Both the position numbers and the translations under genes were made by a program. Shown here piece after piece: positions 25,762 to 34,711 of a stretch of DNA of 64,000 nucleotides. The notes below the pieces were generated by a model, which was not told where the DNA came from, ran no database searches, and saw nothing but the letters and a program-made list of their open reading frames with translations. Every line of letters starts with the position of its first letter. The stretch's first letter is position 1. Source of the DNA: Kaistella chaponensis (GTDB taxonomy: Bacteria > Bacteroidota > Bacteroidia > Flavobacteriales > Weeksellaceae); assembly GCF_900156725.1 (NCBI RefSeq), contig NZ_FTOI01000015.1, positions 1-64,000 on the forward strand. Reading direction: 5' to 3'.

Positions 25762-28380
25762 TTAGAAGGTGTAACCCACTGTTGCGTTGAAAGTGATTCC
25801 GTTATAATAGTTATTGATGGCGGTTAAATCTTCTCTTTGTAGAGGAAGATAACTGTCTTCCATTTCTACACGGTATTTGGTATTTAAAATGTTTTGAACG
25901 CCTAGTTTGATATTCCAGTTTTTATCAATTTGATTTTGATGTACCAAATCTAACTGGTGAAAAGGTTTCTCAAAATAATGTCCTAAACCTGCACCTCCAA
26001 CAGTAAGTATTTTTGAACCGGAGACGTTATATACCAAAGAAACTGTTTTGGTGAAATTTTTCAGATTCTTGTACTCATACTTTAAATCTGCATTGATGAC
26101 GTAAGGAGCAGCACCCTGCAAACCTCTTTTTTTCAATTGATCCAGATTGATAAAATCTGGTTTTTCTAATTCTAATTGTTCTTCACTTCTTTCAACATTA
26201 GAATACATGAAGGTTGTATTTATCCCTAATGCAAATTTGTCTAATGATTCAGAAATTCTGCCTAAGCTTAAAATTCCTTCAAGTTCTACACCTGCAAGTT
26301 CTGCTCTCTTTGCATTAAAAAAAGTAAATGCAATACCTGCTGCATTTCCCGAATTTTTTAGCCCTTTTTCAATCGCATTATCTATTCTCTTGGCAAATAA
26401 ATTAACAGCAAACATTTCTTTGTTCGTTGGGAAATATTCCCACTTCAGATCGATGTTATAGTTTTCGCTGTTTTGAATATTTTCATTCCCAAGAATAGTG
26501 GTATTATCTGGATTCACATATTCTATCGGCATTGTTTCGATAAGAACTGGTCGAGTAATTGTTTTACTCAAAGATAATCTAATGTTATTTTTATCATTGA
26601 TTGCCTTTTTAATCGAAATCGATGGTAAAATGTAATTATTATTAGGTTTAAGAGTGGTTGTTTTAGCAATAGCATTTCTATGAAAGCGAATAATTCTCAT
26701 ATCATTCTCCAATCTACCTCCAAGTAAAATATCCCAGCTTTCGGAAGGTTTGTAATTAAAATTCAGATAACCTGCATTCACAAACTGGTATATATTGGAA
26801 AGGTAGCTGTAGCTGTCACTTCCCTCTTCGTAATTGAATTTATTATTCAGTATAGCATTATTGAACGTGGTTTGCGGTTGATCAATATTGATGATAGACG
26901 TTTCGTTTAAATTCCGAGGATTTCGACTAAAGATAAAACGGTAGGAGTTTTCTCTCACATCTGCAAAACCATTATAACCGATCGATAATTGCATTGGGTA
27001 ATCTTTGCGATCCCCTTTATCTCCCAGTAAAACTGAATATTCTCCGTAAGCCGATCCGTAAAATCTTCCGTTAACATCTAAATACTGGCGAACCAGGTTA
27101 TTCCCTCCATAAGAGATAACAGCTTTTGTAAAATCTGTTGGATAGTCAACTTCGAAAATCTTCCGGTCCGGCTGGCTGTAATTATTCATCACATAACTTG
27201 CTCCGGCTTTGAATAAATGTCTTTCTCCTAATTTTTGCGAAGCCGTTAATTGTAAATCTAAAAATCTGGAAATATCCTGTTGATTGGTTCGAAAAAATCT
27301 TATGTCATTTACATTACCTAATTTAAAACCGTTGAAATCTTCAATGATATTGGTCGAATTTTGTAGATAAATCGCATTAAGGTTGACGTTGGTTCCCTTG
27401 TTTTTATAGCCTAAACCTAAGAGAGCAGAGGATTCTGTTTCATACTCGTAAGACTTTTTATTTAAAAGATTATTGGGTTGAATCACTGACCCATTTCTTT
27501 GGAACAAATTATTATCACCATTTCGGTAGGTATACTTTGCCGCTTGGTTTAAAGAGAATAAAAATGAAAGAGTGCTTGCTTCTCCCACGTTAAATTTTTG
27601 TGCCGTTGTAAAACCAATTCCTGTATTCGGCATAGATTTTACGTTATCAACATTCCAGGAACCTTTAAAAGAATTTAATGATTGTTGCGCCGAAAAATTG
27701 TAATTGGATGGTCTGGAATCTCTTATCTCACCCGGTAATCTTCGATCCTCCGAGTTCTGTCCCAAATAACCTTCAATTCCGCTCGCTCCTTCAGCTACTT
27801 TAAAATTGTCTCTAAAAGTGCTCAAAGTGTTTACGCCAACATTGAATTCAACTTTACTGAAAGGCTTATCAATCGTTAAAGTTTCAATATCGAAAGTTGC
27901 ACCGGCAAAATCTCCGTAAAGATTAGAATTAAATGTTTTGTAGATATTCAGTTTCCCCACCACATCGGTAGGAAACTGTTTTAAAGCAATAATTTTCTGA
28001 AAAGGGTTGTTGGATGGTGAACCAAGACCGTTGATCAAAAGATAATTATAACGCTCCTCCAAACCTCTTACAAAAAGACCGCGACCTTCAACCGTTGTAA
28101 TTCCGGTAATTTTTGTTAGACCTTGTTCTACATTAGAAATGCCTTTTCGGGAAATTTCTTCGGCTCCCATCGCCTGTTTCTGGATAATTGCTTTTTTTTG
28201 ATCCCCTAAAATTGCGGTTTCAGATTTTTTATTTCCACTGGAAATAATAGTAACTCCTTCGATATTTTTTTCCTTTCGTATGGTGTCTTTTTCCACTTTT
28301 TGTCCGTAAATGATAGTTGTAGAGGACAACATGAATAATACGGCAACACTGAGTTTTCTGATTTTCATTACTTCTTTCAT
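25762..28380 (-). CDS. TonB-dependent outer-membrane receptor
   Basis: An 872-residue receptor that imports an unknown ligand across the outer membrane using TonB energy. A signal peptide (LSVAVLFMLSSTTIIYGQ) is followed directly by a plug domain (ISRKGISNVEQGLTKITGI, GRGLFVRGLEERYNYLLING) and then a large barrel ending FNATVGYTF with the expected terminal aromatic. There is no N-terminal carboxypeptidase-like domain and no SusD partner, so it is not a typical SusC. ATG 28368 (MKIRKLS) is an equally plausible start. It is divergent from a PhoB/PhoR-like pair that may control it. Confidence 0.9.
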   Translation of the reverse strand: MKEVMKIRKLSVAVLFMLSSTTIIYGQKVEKDTIRKEKNIEGVTIISSGNKKSETAILGDQKKAIIQKQAMGAEEISRKGISNVEQGLTKITGITTVEGRGLFVRGLEERYNYLLINGLGSPSNNPFQKIIALKQFPTDVVGKLNIYKTFNSNLYGDFAGATFDIETLTIDKPFSKVEFNVGVNTLSTFRDNFKVAEGASGIEGYLGQNSEDRRLPGEIRDSRPSNYNFSAQQSLNSFKGSWNVDNVKSMPNTGIGFTTAQKFNVGEASTLSFLFSLNQAAKYTYRNGDNNLFQRNGSVIQPNNLLNKKSYEYETESSALLGLGYKNKGTNVNLNAIYLQNSTNIIEDFNGFKLGNVNDIRFFRTNQQDISRFLDLQLTASQKLGERHLFKAGASYVMNNYSQPDRKIFEVDYPTDFTKAVISYGGNNLVRQYLDVNGRFYGSAYGEYSVLLGDKGDRKDYPMQLSIGYNGFADVRENSYRFIFSRNPRNLNETSIINIDQPQTTFNNAILNNKFNYEEGSDSYSYLSNIYQFVNAGYLNFNYKPSESWDILLGGRLENDMRIIRFHRNAIAKTTTLKPNNNYILPSISIKKAINDKNNIRLSLSKTITRPVLIETMPIEYVNPDNTTILGNENIQNSENYNIDLKWEYFPTNKEMFAVNLFAKRIDNAIEKGLKNSGNAAGIAFTFFNAKRAELAGVELEGILSLGRISESLDKFALGINTTFMYSNVERSEEQLELEKPDFINLDQLKKRGLQGAAPYVINADLKYEYKNLKNFTKTVSLVYNVSGSKILTVGGAGLGHYFEKPFHQLDLVHQNQIDKNWNIKLGVQNILNTKYRVEMEDSYLPLQREDLTAINNYYNGITFNATVGYTF

Positions 28381-28522
28381 TAGTTTCTTATTCGATGCAA
28401 AGGAATGGATTGTGCGATTATTTGGTGTTGCTTAAGTTTTAAGTTTGTTTTAAGAAATGTTTAACAGAACAGCGTCTGTGTTAATTTTTTATGAATATTT
28501 AAAAAGCCCGTGTTTCTCCTAT

Positions 28523-28540
28523 TAAATTTGATTAATTTTG
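28523..28540 (+). promoter_or_regulatory. Tandem -7 boxes (TAAATTTG, TAATTTTG) before the two-component system
   Basis: Two TAnnTTTG matches ten bases apart (28523-28530 and 28533-28540), 19-29 bases before the response-regulator ATG. Confidence 0.5.
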
Positions 28541-28558
28541 AAAGGTTAAAAAGTAAAA

Positions 28559-29236
28559 ATGAAACAGAAAAAAATTCTTTTAATTGACGATGAGCATGAT
28601 ATTTTGGAGATTCTTTCCTATAATTTGGAGAAAGAAGGCTACGAAGTATTTACCGCGACCAACGGAAATGAAGGAATAGAAATGGCGAAACAGATCCTTC
28701 CCGATTTGATTCTTCTCGATGTGATGATGCCGGAAAAAGATGGGATTGAAACCTGTCAGGATTTACGCAAGATCAAAGAACTCCAAAAAACATTAATCGT
28801 TTTTCTTTCGGCACGAAGCGAAGAGTTTTCGCAATTGGCGGGTTTTCAAGCAGGTGCAAATGATTATATCGTGAAAATCATTAAGCCTAAAGTTTTGATT
28901 TCTAAGGTGAATGCACTTTTACAACTGACTTCTCAGGTTTCAGGTTCCTCCAAAAACATTGAAATTGGGGATTTAATTATCGATAAAGATATTTTCAGAG
29001 TTTCCAAAGCTGGACAATTATTTATGCTCCCCAAAAAAGAGTTCGATCTGCTTTATTTGCTCGCTTCAAATACCGATAAAGTCTTCAAACGCGACGAAAT
29101 ACTGGAAAAAGTTTGGGGAAATGATGTCATTGTGGGTGAAAGAACCATCGATGTTCATATCCGAAGACTTCGAGAAAAATTAGGAATCAATACCATTCAA
29201 ACGCTCAAAGGAATTGGTTACAAATTAGTTGTGTAA
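28559..29236 (+). CDS. OmpR/PhoB-family response regulator
   Basis: A 225-residue DNA-binding regulator. The receiver domain shows the acidic pair Asp10-Asp11, phospho-acceptor Asp54 (LILLDVMMPEKDG) and Lys106. The C-terminal winged helix (KKEFDLLYLLASN, ERTIDVHIRRLREKLG, IQTLKGIGYKL) is OmpR-type. The residue after Lys106 is Ile rather than the near-invariant Pro of receivers (KIIKPK). Its kinase starts nine bases after its stop. Target genes are unknown; the divergent TonB receptor is the nearest candidate. Confidence 0.93.
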   Translation: MKQKKILLIDDEHDILEILSYNLEKEGYEVFTATNGNEGIEMAKQILPDLILLDVMMPEKDGIETCQDLRKIKELQKTLIVFLSARSEEFSQLAGFQAGANDYIVKIIKPKVLISKVNALLQLTSQVSGSSKNIEIGDLIIDKDIFRVSKAGQLFMLPKKEFDLLYLLASNTDKVFKRDEILEKVWGNDVIVGERTIDVHIRRLREKLGINTIQTLKGIGYKLVV

Positions 29237-29245
29237 ATTTGTAAG

Positions 29246-30280
29246 ATGAGGTTTCACAAATTAACTTTGCTTGCTTCGGTTTTCCTCACCATTGCAATGT
29301 CTTTTATCGCCTTGGTTTTCGATTATACCAAAGATCAAATTGTTCATGATCAGGCAACTTTTAATATTGTCTTTATCAGTTGTGTGGTGCTTATTTTTGT
29401 GCTGAATTACATTATTCTAGATTCACTTTTTACGGTTTACGGTAAAAAACAAATTCGCAGGATTTCTACTATTTTACCGAATGAGTTCAGTCCTGAAGAC
29501 GATAACGAATTAAACTTTCAGGAGTTGGGTGAAATGGTTTCTCAATTTAGCCAGAAAAATGCAACAGAATTAGATACCATGAAAGAGATGGAGATCTATC
29601 GGAAAGAATATATCGGCAACGTTTCCCATGAACTGAAAACTCCGCTTTTTTCCATTCAGGGCTATTTAGAAACGCTCATTGATGGCGGTGTGGAAGATCT
29701 TGCAATACGCGATAAATATCTGGAGAGAATTGATAAATCGGTAGAAAGATTGCTTACAATTGTAAAAGATCTAGACATGATCAACCAATATGAATCCGGT
29801 GAAATCAGCCTCAATATTTCAATTTTCGATATCAATGTTTTAATCAAAGAAATTATAGATCTCCTTGATTTGGAAGCACAAAAAAAAGATTCGAAAGTTC
29901 AGCTTCAGACTTCCTCCTCGCAAATTTTGGTGAAAGCCGATAAACACAAAATAGCGCAGGTTCTGATCAATTTAATTTCAAACGCTATTCATTACGCCAA
30001 TCGCGATAAAGCGCAGATTATCATCCGAACGAATATTCTCAAAAATAAAGTTTTGGTCGAAGTAAAAGATAACGGAATGGGAATTAAGCCCGAAAACTTA
30101 CCACGAATTTTCGAAAGATTTTATCGCGTAGAAACCAGCAGAAACCGCACAGATGGAGGTTCTGGACTCGGTTTAGCAATCGTAAAACATATTTTGGAAG
30201 CGCACGGCGAAAATATTTCTGTACAAAGTGTATATTTGGAAGGAACTCAATTCAGTTTTTTGCTGGAAAAAAGCATTTAG
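29246..30280 (+). CDS. PhoR-like sensor histidine kinase
   Basis: A 344-residue inner-membrane kinase with two transmembrane helices (about 7-26 and 40-60), a very short extracytoplasmic loop, a linker, and the catalytic core. His128 in GNVSHELKTPLFSIQGY is the phosphorylated residue. The N box (INLISNAIHYA), G1 (DNGMGI) and G2 (GGSGLGLAIVKH) are all present. The tiny loop suggests it senses a membrane or partner signal rather than binding a ligand itself. Partner: the response regulator immediately upstream. Confidence 0.92.
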   Translation: MRFHKLTLLASVFLTIAMSFIALVFDYTKDQIVHDQATFNIVFISCVVLIFVLNYIILDSLFTVYGKKQIRRISTILPNEFSPEDDNELNFQELGEMVSQFSQKNATELDTMKEMEIYRKEYIGNVSHELKTPLFSIQGYLETLIDGGVEDLAIRDKYLERIDKSVERLLTIVKDLDMINQYESGEISLNISIFDINVLIKEIIDLLDLEAQKKDSKVQLQTSSSQILVKADKHKIAQVLINLISNAIHYANRDKAQIIIRTNILKNKVLVEVKDNGMGIKPENLPRIFERFYRVETSRNRTDGGSGLGLAIVKHILEAHGENISVQSVYLEGTQFSFLLEKSI

Positions 30281-30331
30281 AAATCGCAAAATGTAAGCAA
30301 AACTTTTTAATAAAAAAGCGCTGATATTTTT

Positions 30332-30360
30332 TTTGTCAAAATGCAATTGTTTTATATTTG
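30332..30360 (+). promoter_or_regulatory. Promoter with -33 (TTTG) and -7 (TATATTTG)
   Basis: TTTG at 30332-30335 and TATATTTG at 30353-30360 with a 17-base spacer: a clear Bacteroidota-type promoter for the gene at 30409. Confidence 0.65.
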
Positions 30361-30408
30361 TACCCGAAAATTATTGAAGCAGACTAACCAAAACATTTAA
30401 AGGAAAAG

Positions 30409-30990
30409 ATGATTTATAAGATCCGTGTAATTTTAGACGCCAAAGATGATATTTTTAGAGATGTCGAAATCAAAGAAAAACAAACACTTTGGAATCTGCA
30501 CTTGGGAATCAAAAGTGCATTTAGTCTAATGGGCGATGATTTGTCCGTGTTTCATTTATTAGATAAAGATGGAGTGGTGCTGAAATCAGTTCCGTTGGAA
30601 GATATGAGCGATGATGGCGACGGCGAAATTATGAGTGATGTTTACCTCTCCGAAGCTTTCGAGGACAAAGGAGCCAAAATTCAGTTTCAATACGGTTTTA
30701 TGGATTTGTGGGAGTTTTTCTGTGAATTGGTAGAAGAAATAGATGAAAAACCTGCCGTAAATTATCCAATTACGGTGTTCCGCTTCGGAAATATGCCTTT
30801 GAAAGCACCAAGCAAAACCGCTAAGAAAATGGGCAAAAATTCGGTGATCCCTTTATTGGATGATGAATTTGGAAGTTTTGAAGATGAGTTTAATGCAAGC
30901 AGTTTTGCAGATGAAGATGAAGACGATTTCGATGATGAAGAAGATGACTACAACGATAATTTCGACGAAGTTGACAACGACGATATTTAA
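30409..30990 (+). CDS. pRiA4b ORF-3-family (IS1096 TnpR-like) protein
   Basis: A 193-residue protein matching the plasmid pRiA4b ORF-3-like family: MIYKIRVILDAKDDIFRDVEI, LWNLHLGIKSAF and GAKIQFQYGFMDLWEFFCELVEE. The name comes from mobile elements, but many chromosomal copies, like this one, stand alone with no transposon ends. The last 45 residues are an extreme Asp/Glu tail (DEDEDDFDDEEDD). The function is unknown. It has its own promoter and terminator, so it is a single-gene unit. Confidence 0.82.
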   Translation: MIYKIRVILDAKDDIFRDVEIKEKQTLWNLHLGIKSAFSLMGDDLSVFHLLDKDGVVLKSVPLEDMSDDGDGEIMSDVYLSEAFEDKGAKIQFQYGFMDLWEFFCELVEEIDEKPAVNYPITVFRFGNMPLKAPSKTAKKMGKNSVIPLLDDEFGSFEDEFNASSFADEDEDDFDDEEDDYNDNFDEVDNDDI

Positions 30991-30996
30991 TTATAC

Positions 30997-31027
30997 AAAA
31001 CCTCTTTTTTTTAAGAGGTTTTTTTGT
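30997..31027 (+). terminator. Intrinsic terminator
   Basis: AAAACCTCTT (30997-31006) pairs with AAGAGGTTTT (31013-31022), followed by Ts, just after the stop at 30990. Confidence 0.85.
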
Positions 31028-31082
31028 GCGCAAAAGTTCAGCGTTAGAAGGAATTTCTTGTAGTGCTTGAAATAAAAATCAA

Positions 31083-31090
31083 TATATTTG
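31083..31090 (+). promoter_or_regulatory. -7 box (TATATTTG) of the amylase gene
   Basis: Exact TAnnTTTG match 16 bases before the ATG at 31107. Confidence 0.6.
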
Positions 31091-31106
31091 TCCTAAATCA
31101 TTAAGA

Positions 31107-32456
31107 ATGAAAAAGCTTTTACTTTTATCAATCATCGGTTTGGGAATTCTTTCCTGCACCACGCAAAAAACTACAAAAATGACCAATTCACCAAGCGAGT
31201 GGAAACACCATACCAATATTTACGAAGTTAACTTAAGACAATACACCAAAGAAGGAACGTTTCGTGCGTTCGAAAAAGAAATGCCGCGTTTGAAAGAAAT
31301 GGGTGTAAAAACACTTTGGTTGATGCCAATTACGCCGATTTCTCAAAAGGTGAAAAAGGGAACAATGGGAAGTCAATACGCAGCGCATGATTATGTTTCC
31401 ATCAATCCAGAATTCGGAAATTTAGAAGATTTCAAACATTTGGTCGATGAAGCGCACAAAATGGGTTTCAATGTGATCATCGATTGGGTCGCAAATCACA
31501 CCGGTTGGGATCATGTTTGGACCAAATCACATCCGGAATATTATTTGAAAGATCCTAAAACAAACGATTTTCAGATCGCTTCCGGAATGGATGATATTAT
31601 CGAACTGGATTACAAAAATCCCGCGATGCGACGAGCAATGATCGATGCCATGAAATTTTGGGTAAAAGAAACCAATATCGACGGATTTCGTTGCGATTTA
31701 GCAAGTTGGGTAGAAGTCGATTTCTGGCAGCAAGCAAGACCGGAAGTGGAGAAAATAAAACCCTTGTTTTTCATCGGTGAATTTGATGAACTCGATAATC
31801 CCGATTACGGAAAAGTTTTCGACGCCAGTTATTCCTGGACTTGGATGCATAAAACGGCGGATTATTATAAAAAAGATTTGCCTCTTTCTGAATTGAAAGA
31901 TTTGCTCATTAAATATTCTGCAATTGGCGATGAGTCAATGAGAGCTTGGTTTACGACGAATCATGATGAAAATACATGGAACGGAACCGAATATGAAAAA
32001 TATGGTTTGATTGCAAAACCTCTTGCCGTTTTTTCTGCAACGTGGAATGGAGTTCCGCTTTTGTATTCCGGACAAGAATTGCCCAATATGAAACGATTGG
32101 AATTTTTTGAAAAAGATGTAATTAACTGGAACGGCAACAATCAAATGGCTTCGTTCTATCAAACTTTATTGAATTTAAAATCTACCAATCCAGCTTTGCG
32201 AGGCGGTGATTCTAATGTTACTACTTATTTTTTGAAAACTTCAGCCGACGATAAAATTTTAGCGTACGTTAGAAAAAATGGAAAAGATGAGGTTTTGGTT
32301 GTTTTGAATATGTCGAAAGAAGTCGTTAATTTTAAAATTGAAGATGAACAAGTTTCCGGAAGTTTCAAAAATGTTTTTGATCAAACAAAACGGGATTTTG
32401 CTACCCATAAAAATTTCGAAATGAAAGCTGGAGATTACGCAGTTTTTGAGAGATAA
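31107..32456 (+). CDS. Alpha-amylase-family (GH13) lipoprotein
   Basis: A 449-residue glycoside hydrolase on the envelope. The lipobox GILSC ends at Cys17. The GH13 blocks are present: DWVANHTG (126-133), GFRCDLASW with nucleophile Asp197, FFIGEFDE with acid/base Glu225, and TTNHDEN with Asp287. A beta-sandwich C domain follows. Substrate should be an alpha-1,4 glucan or maltodextrin. There is no Sus-type locus around it. Confidence 0.92.
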   Translation: MKKLLLLSIIGLGILSCTTQKTTKMTNSPSEWKHHTNIYEVNLRQYTKEGTFRAFEKEMPRLKEMGVKTLWLMPITPISQKVKKGTMGSQYAAHDYVSINPEFGNLEDFKHLVDEAHKMGFNVIIDWVANHTGWDHVWTKSHPEYYLKDPKTNDFQIASGMDDIIELDYKNPAMRRAMIDAMKFWVKETNIDGFRCDLASWVEVDFWQQARPEVEKIKPLFFIGEFDELDNPDYGKVFDASYSWTWMHKTADYYKKDLPLSELKDLLIKYSAIGDESMRAWFTTNHDENTWNGTEYEKYGLIAKPLAVFSATWNGVPLLYSGQELPNMKRLEFFEKDVINWNGNNQMASFYQTLLNLKSTNPALRGGDSNVTTYFLKTSADDKILAYVRKNGKDEVLVVLNMSKEVVNFKIEDEQVSGSFKNVFDQTKRDFATHKNFEMKAGDYAVFER

Positions 32457-32462
32457 GGAATC

Positions 32463-32495
32463 AACCCTTTCAGCCTTTTAAAGGCTGAAAGGGTT
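32463..32495. repeat. 33-bp palindrome, left copy
   Basis: The arms AACCCTTTCAGCCTTT and its complement surround one central base. It is identical to the copy at 33094-33126, and the two flank the RAYT gene. This copy begins six bases past the amylase stop and could also end its transcript. Confidence 0.9.
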
Positions 32496-32511
32496 TTGTA
32501 AATACGAAAGT

Positions 32512-33084
32512 ATGCAAATAGAAAAAATTGAATTTGGAAAATTTTATCATATTTTCAACAGAGGAAATAACAGTCAAGATATTTTCTTTGAAGAAGAGAA
32601 TTACCTCTATTTTTTGAAACTTTTGACCAAATATATTTTTCCTGTTGCAGATATTTATTGTTATTGCTTAATGAATAACCATTTTCATTTATTGATTAGA
32701 ATTAAAGAATTTGAAGAGTTGGTATTGTCGGATTTTACATTTTCAACAGTAGAAAAACCAAAAAGCTTTGATGCTTCAAGACAATTTTCTCATTTTTTTA
32801 ATGCTTACACTTTGGCAATCAATAAAAGATACAAAAGATCCGGAAGTTTATTCGAAAAGCCTTTTGAAAGAAAATTGGTTGAGAATGAAACTTATTTAGT
32901 ACAATTGATATTGGATATTCATAATAATCCGAAAAACCACGGTATTGTAGATCGTGCTGAAGATTATAAATGGAGTTCTTATCATGCAATTCTTTCAGAT
33001 TCACCCACTAAACTTCAGAGAAATAAAGTATTAGAATACTTTGATGATAGAGAGAATTTTGTTTTTTGTCATCGAATTGATTAA
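32512..33084 (+). CDS. RAYT-like HUH-domain transposase (Y1_Tnp)
   Basis: A 190-residue REP-associated tyrosine transposase-like protein. FYHIFNRGNN opens the fold; MNNHFHLLI carries the metal-binding His57-x-His59 (HUH); AYTLAINKRYKRSGSLFEKPFER contains the tyrosine candidates (Tyr99, Tyr107); the C-terminal block is LILDIHNNPKNHG and DYKWSSY. The gene is bracketed by two identical 33-bp palindromes, the arrangement expected of a RAYT with its own REP sequences. No long inverted ends or target duplication is visible. It appears intact. Confidence 0.88.
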   Translation: MQIEKIEFGKFYHIFNRGNNSQDIFFEEENYLYFLKLLTKYIFPVADIYCYCLMNNHFHLLIRIKEFEELVLSDFTFSTVEKPKSFDASRQFSHFFNAYTLAINKRYKRSGSLFEKPFERKLVENETYLVQLILDIHNNPKNHGIVDRAEDYKWSSYHAILSDSPTKLQRNKVLEYFDDRENFVFCHRID

Positions 33085-33093
33085 AATTAAAAC

Positions 33094-33126
33094 AACCCTT
33101 TCAGCCTTTTAAAGGCTGAAAGGGTT
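33094..33126. repeat. 33-bp palindrome, right copy
   Basis: Base-for-base identical to 32463-32495. It lies nine bases after the RAYT stop and nine bases before the next ATG (33136). Confidence 0.9.
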
Positions 33127-33135
33127 TCGAAAAAT

Positions 33136-33576
33136 ATGAACAAATCCGAAATCCTTCAAATCATCCAGAAAAAATTATCTGAAAAAATTGATAATTTAGA
33201 ACGATTGATCGACGAAACCCGTGCTTCCAACAACGAAACCAAAAGTTCCATGGGCGATAAATATGAGACGTCGCGGGAAATGGTGCAACAGGAAATTAAC
33301 AACCTTCAAATTCAGTTGAATGAAAATCTGCGGGCAAAAAATTCGTTGAAATTAATGAATATTAATGCGCATCAAATTGTTGGTTTGGGAAGTCTTGTAA
33401 AAACCGATAAAGGTCTTTTTTATATTGCCGTTTCGTTGGGAGAAATAATTTTTAATGATGATAAAATATTTGTCATTTCTACAGAAAGTCCTTTGGCAAA
33501 GGCAATGTCGGGAAAATCTCAAAATGCAGAATTTTCTTTCAATAATAACAAACAACAAATTGTAAAAATTTGGTAA
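33136..33576 (+). CDS. GreA/GreB-like protein
   Basis: A 146-residue protein with a long N-terminal coiled coil (about 8-68; LSEKIDNLERLIDETRAS, SREMVQQEINNLQIQL) and a small C-terminal beta domain (IVGLGSLVKTDKGLFYIAVSLGE, FVISTESPLAKAMSGK). The closing S-PLAKAM-GK pattern is that of the GreA/GreB C-terminal domain, which docks on RNA polymerase. Similar short proteins are sometimes mislabelled 3-oxoacyl-ACP synthase in flavobacterial genomes. The role at RNA polymerase is inferred. Confidence 0.75.
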   Translation: MNKSEILQIIQKKLSEKIDNLERLIDETRASNNETKSSMGDKYETSREMVQQEINNLQIQLNENLRAKNSLKLMNINAHQIVGLGSLVKTDKGLFYIAVSLGEIIFNDDKIFVISTESPLAKAMSGKSQNAEFSFNNNKQQIVKIW

Positions 33577-33639
33577 ATTTGAAAATGCTTTTTTCATATT
33601 TTCAAATGAGCGCATGATCACATTTTCAAATTAATTTCA

Positions 33640-34434
33640 ATGCAAAATTACCTCGACTTACTTCAACATATTTTAGATAACGGAACCGATAAAACCGACC
33701 GAACCGGAACTGGAACCAGAAGCGTTTTTGGTTATCAGTTGCGTTATGATTTATCTAAAGGATTTCCTTTGGTTACTACAAAAAAAGTGCATTTAAAGTC
33801 CATTATTTATGAATTAATGTGGTTCATTAAAGGTGATACAAACACTAAATATTTAACGGATAACGGAGTTTCGATCTGGAATGAATGGGCGGATGAAAAT
33901 GGAGATTTAGGTCCTGTTTATGGCGCACAATGGCGAAGTTGGACCGGAGCAAATGGAAAAATAGTCGATCAGTTTTCTGAAGTGATTGAGCAAATTAAAA
34001 AAAATCCGGATTCCCGAAGATTGATCGTTTCCGCCTGGAATGCTGCTGAAATTCCAAACATGGCTTTAGCGCCGTGTCACGCGATGTTCCAGTTTTATGT
34101 TGCGGATGGCAAATTATCCCTTCAATTGTACCAAAGAAGTGCAGATGTTTTTCTCGGAGTTCCCTTTAATATTGCGAGTTATGCCTTGCTTTTAATGATG
34201 GTTGCGCAGGTTTGTGATTTAGAAGTTGGAGATTACGTTCACACTTTTGGTGATGTTCATATTTATAATAATCATTTTGAGCAGGTTCAAAGACAACTTT
34301 CGCGTACGCCGAAATCTTTGCCAACCATGAAATTAAATCCTGAAATTAAAAATATTTTTGATTTTGATTTTGAAGATTTTACACTAGAAAATTACACTCC
34401 GGATCCGGGAATTAAAGCGCCGGTTGCGATATAG
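33640..34434 (+). CDS. thyA: Thymidylate synthase
   Basis: Methylates dUMP to dTMP with methylene-tetrahydrofolate. At 264 residues it is the same length as E. coli ThyA, and the catalytic Cys146 (APCHAMFQF) falls at the same position. [45 protein letters not shown] and the C-terminal IKAPVAI are all conserved. Confidence 0.97.
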   Translation: MQNYLDLLQHILDNGTDKTDRTGTGTRSVFGYQLRYDLSKGFPLVTTKKVHLKSIIYELMWFIKGDTNTKYLTDNGVSIWNEWADENGDLGPVYGAQWRSWTGANGKIVDQFSEVIEQIKKNPDSRRLIVSAWNAAEIPNMALAPCHAMFQFYVADGKLSLQLYQRSADVFLGVPFNIASYALLLMMVAQVCDLEVGDYVHTFGDVHIYNNHFEQVQRQLSRTPKSLPTMKLNPEIKNIFDFDFEDFTLENYTPDPGIKAPVAI

Positions 34435-34444
34435 AAATTATCTT

Positions 34445-34452
34445 TAACTTTG
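34445..34452 (+). promoter_or_regulatory. -7 box (TAACTTTG) of the toxin-antitoxin operon
   Basis: TAnnTTTG match with a TTG 18 bases upstream (34424-34426), placed inside the thyA end/spacer and 16 bases before the antitoxin ATG. Confidence 0.5.
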
Positions 34453-34468
34453 ATAAAAATTAAGTCAA

Positions 34469-34711
34469 ATGGAATTGACCATACAATTAGAAGACAACGC
34501 CGATATTTCTTTCATCAAGAAACTGCTTTCACAAATAAAAGGCATTAAAAGCGTTGATGTATCCGAAGAAGATAAAACCTACTCTTGGGATGAAATTGAA
34601 AATTCAGAATATTTTGGGAAAGTGATGGAGCAGAGTCGCGAACAAATAAATAACGGCGAATACATAGAGCATTCTGAAGAATTAATGAATTCTATTTTTA
34701 GAAAAAAATGA
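34469..34711 (+). CDS. Putative antitoxin of a RelE/ParE-type module
   Basis: An 80-residue acidic protein. The N-terminal half (ADISFIKKLLSQIKGIKSVDV) forms a predicted beta-alpha-beta element; the C-terminal half (EQSREQINNGEYIEHSEELM) is a helix of the kind that wraps a toxin. Its stop overlaps the toxin start by four bases (ATGA), the usual coupling. I do not recognise a named antitoxin family; the call rests on position, size and the paralogue at 35082. Confidence 0.72.
   Translation: MELTIQLEDNADISFIKKLLSQIKGIKSVDVSEEDKTYSWDEIENSEYFGKVMEQSREQINNGEYIEHSEELMNSIFRKK

Noticed and set aside
30409-30990. Transposon resolvase because of the IS1096 TnpR-like name
   Set aside because: No recombinase catalytic motif and no element ends nearby; the family name is historical.
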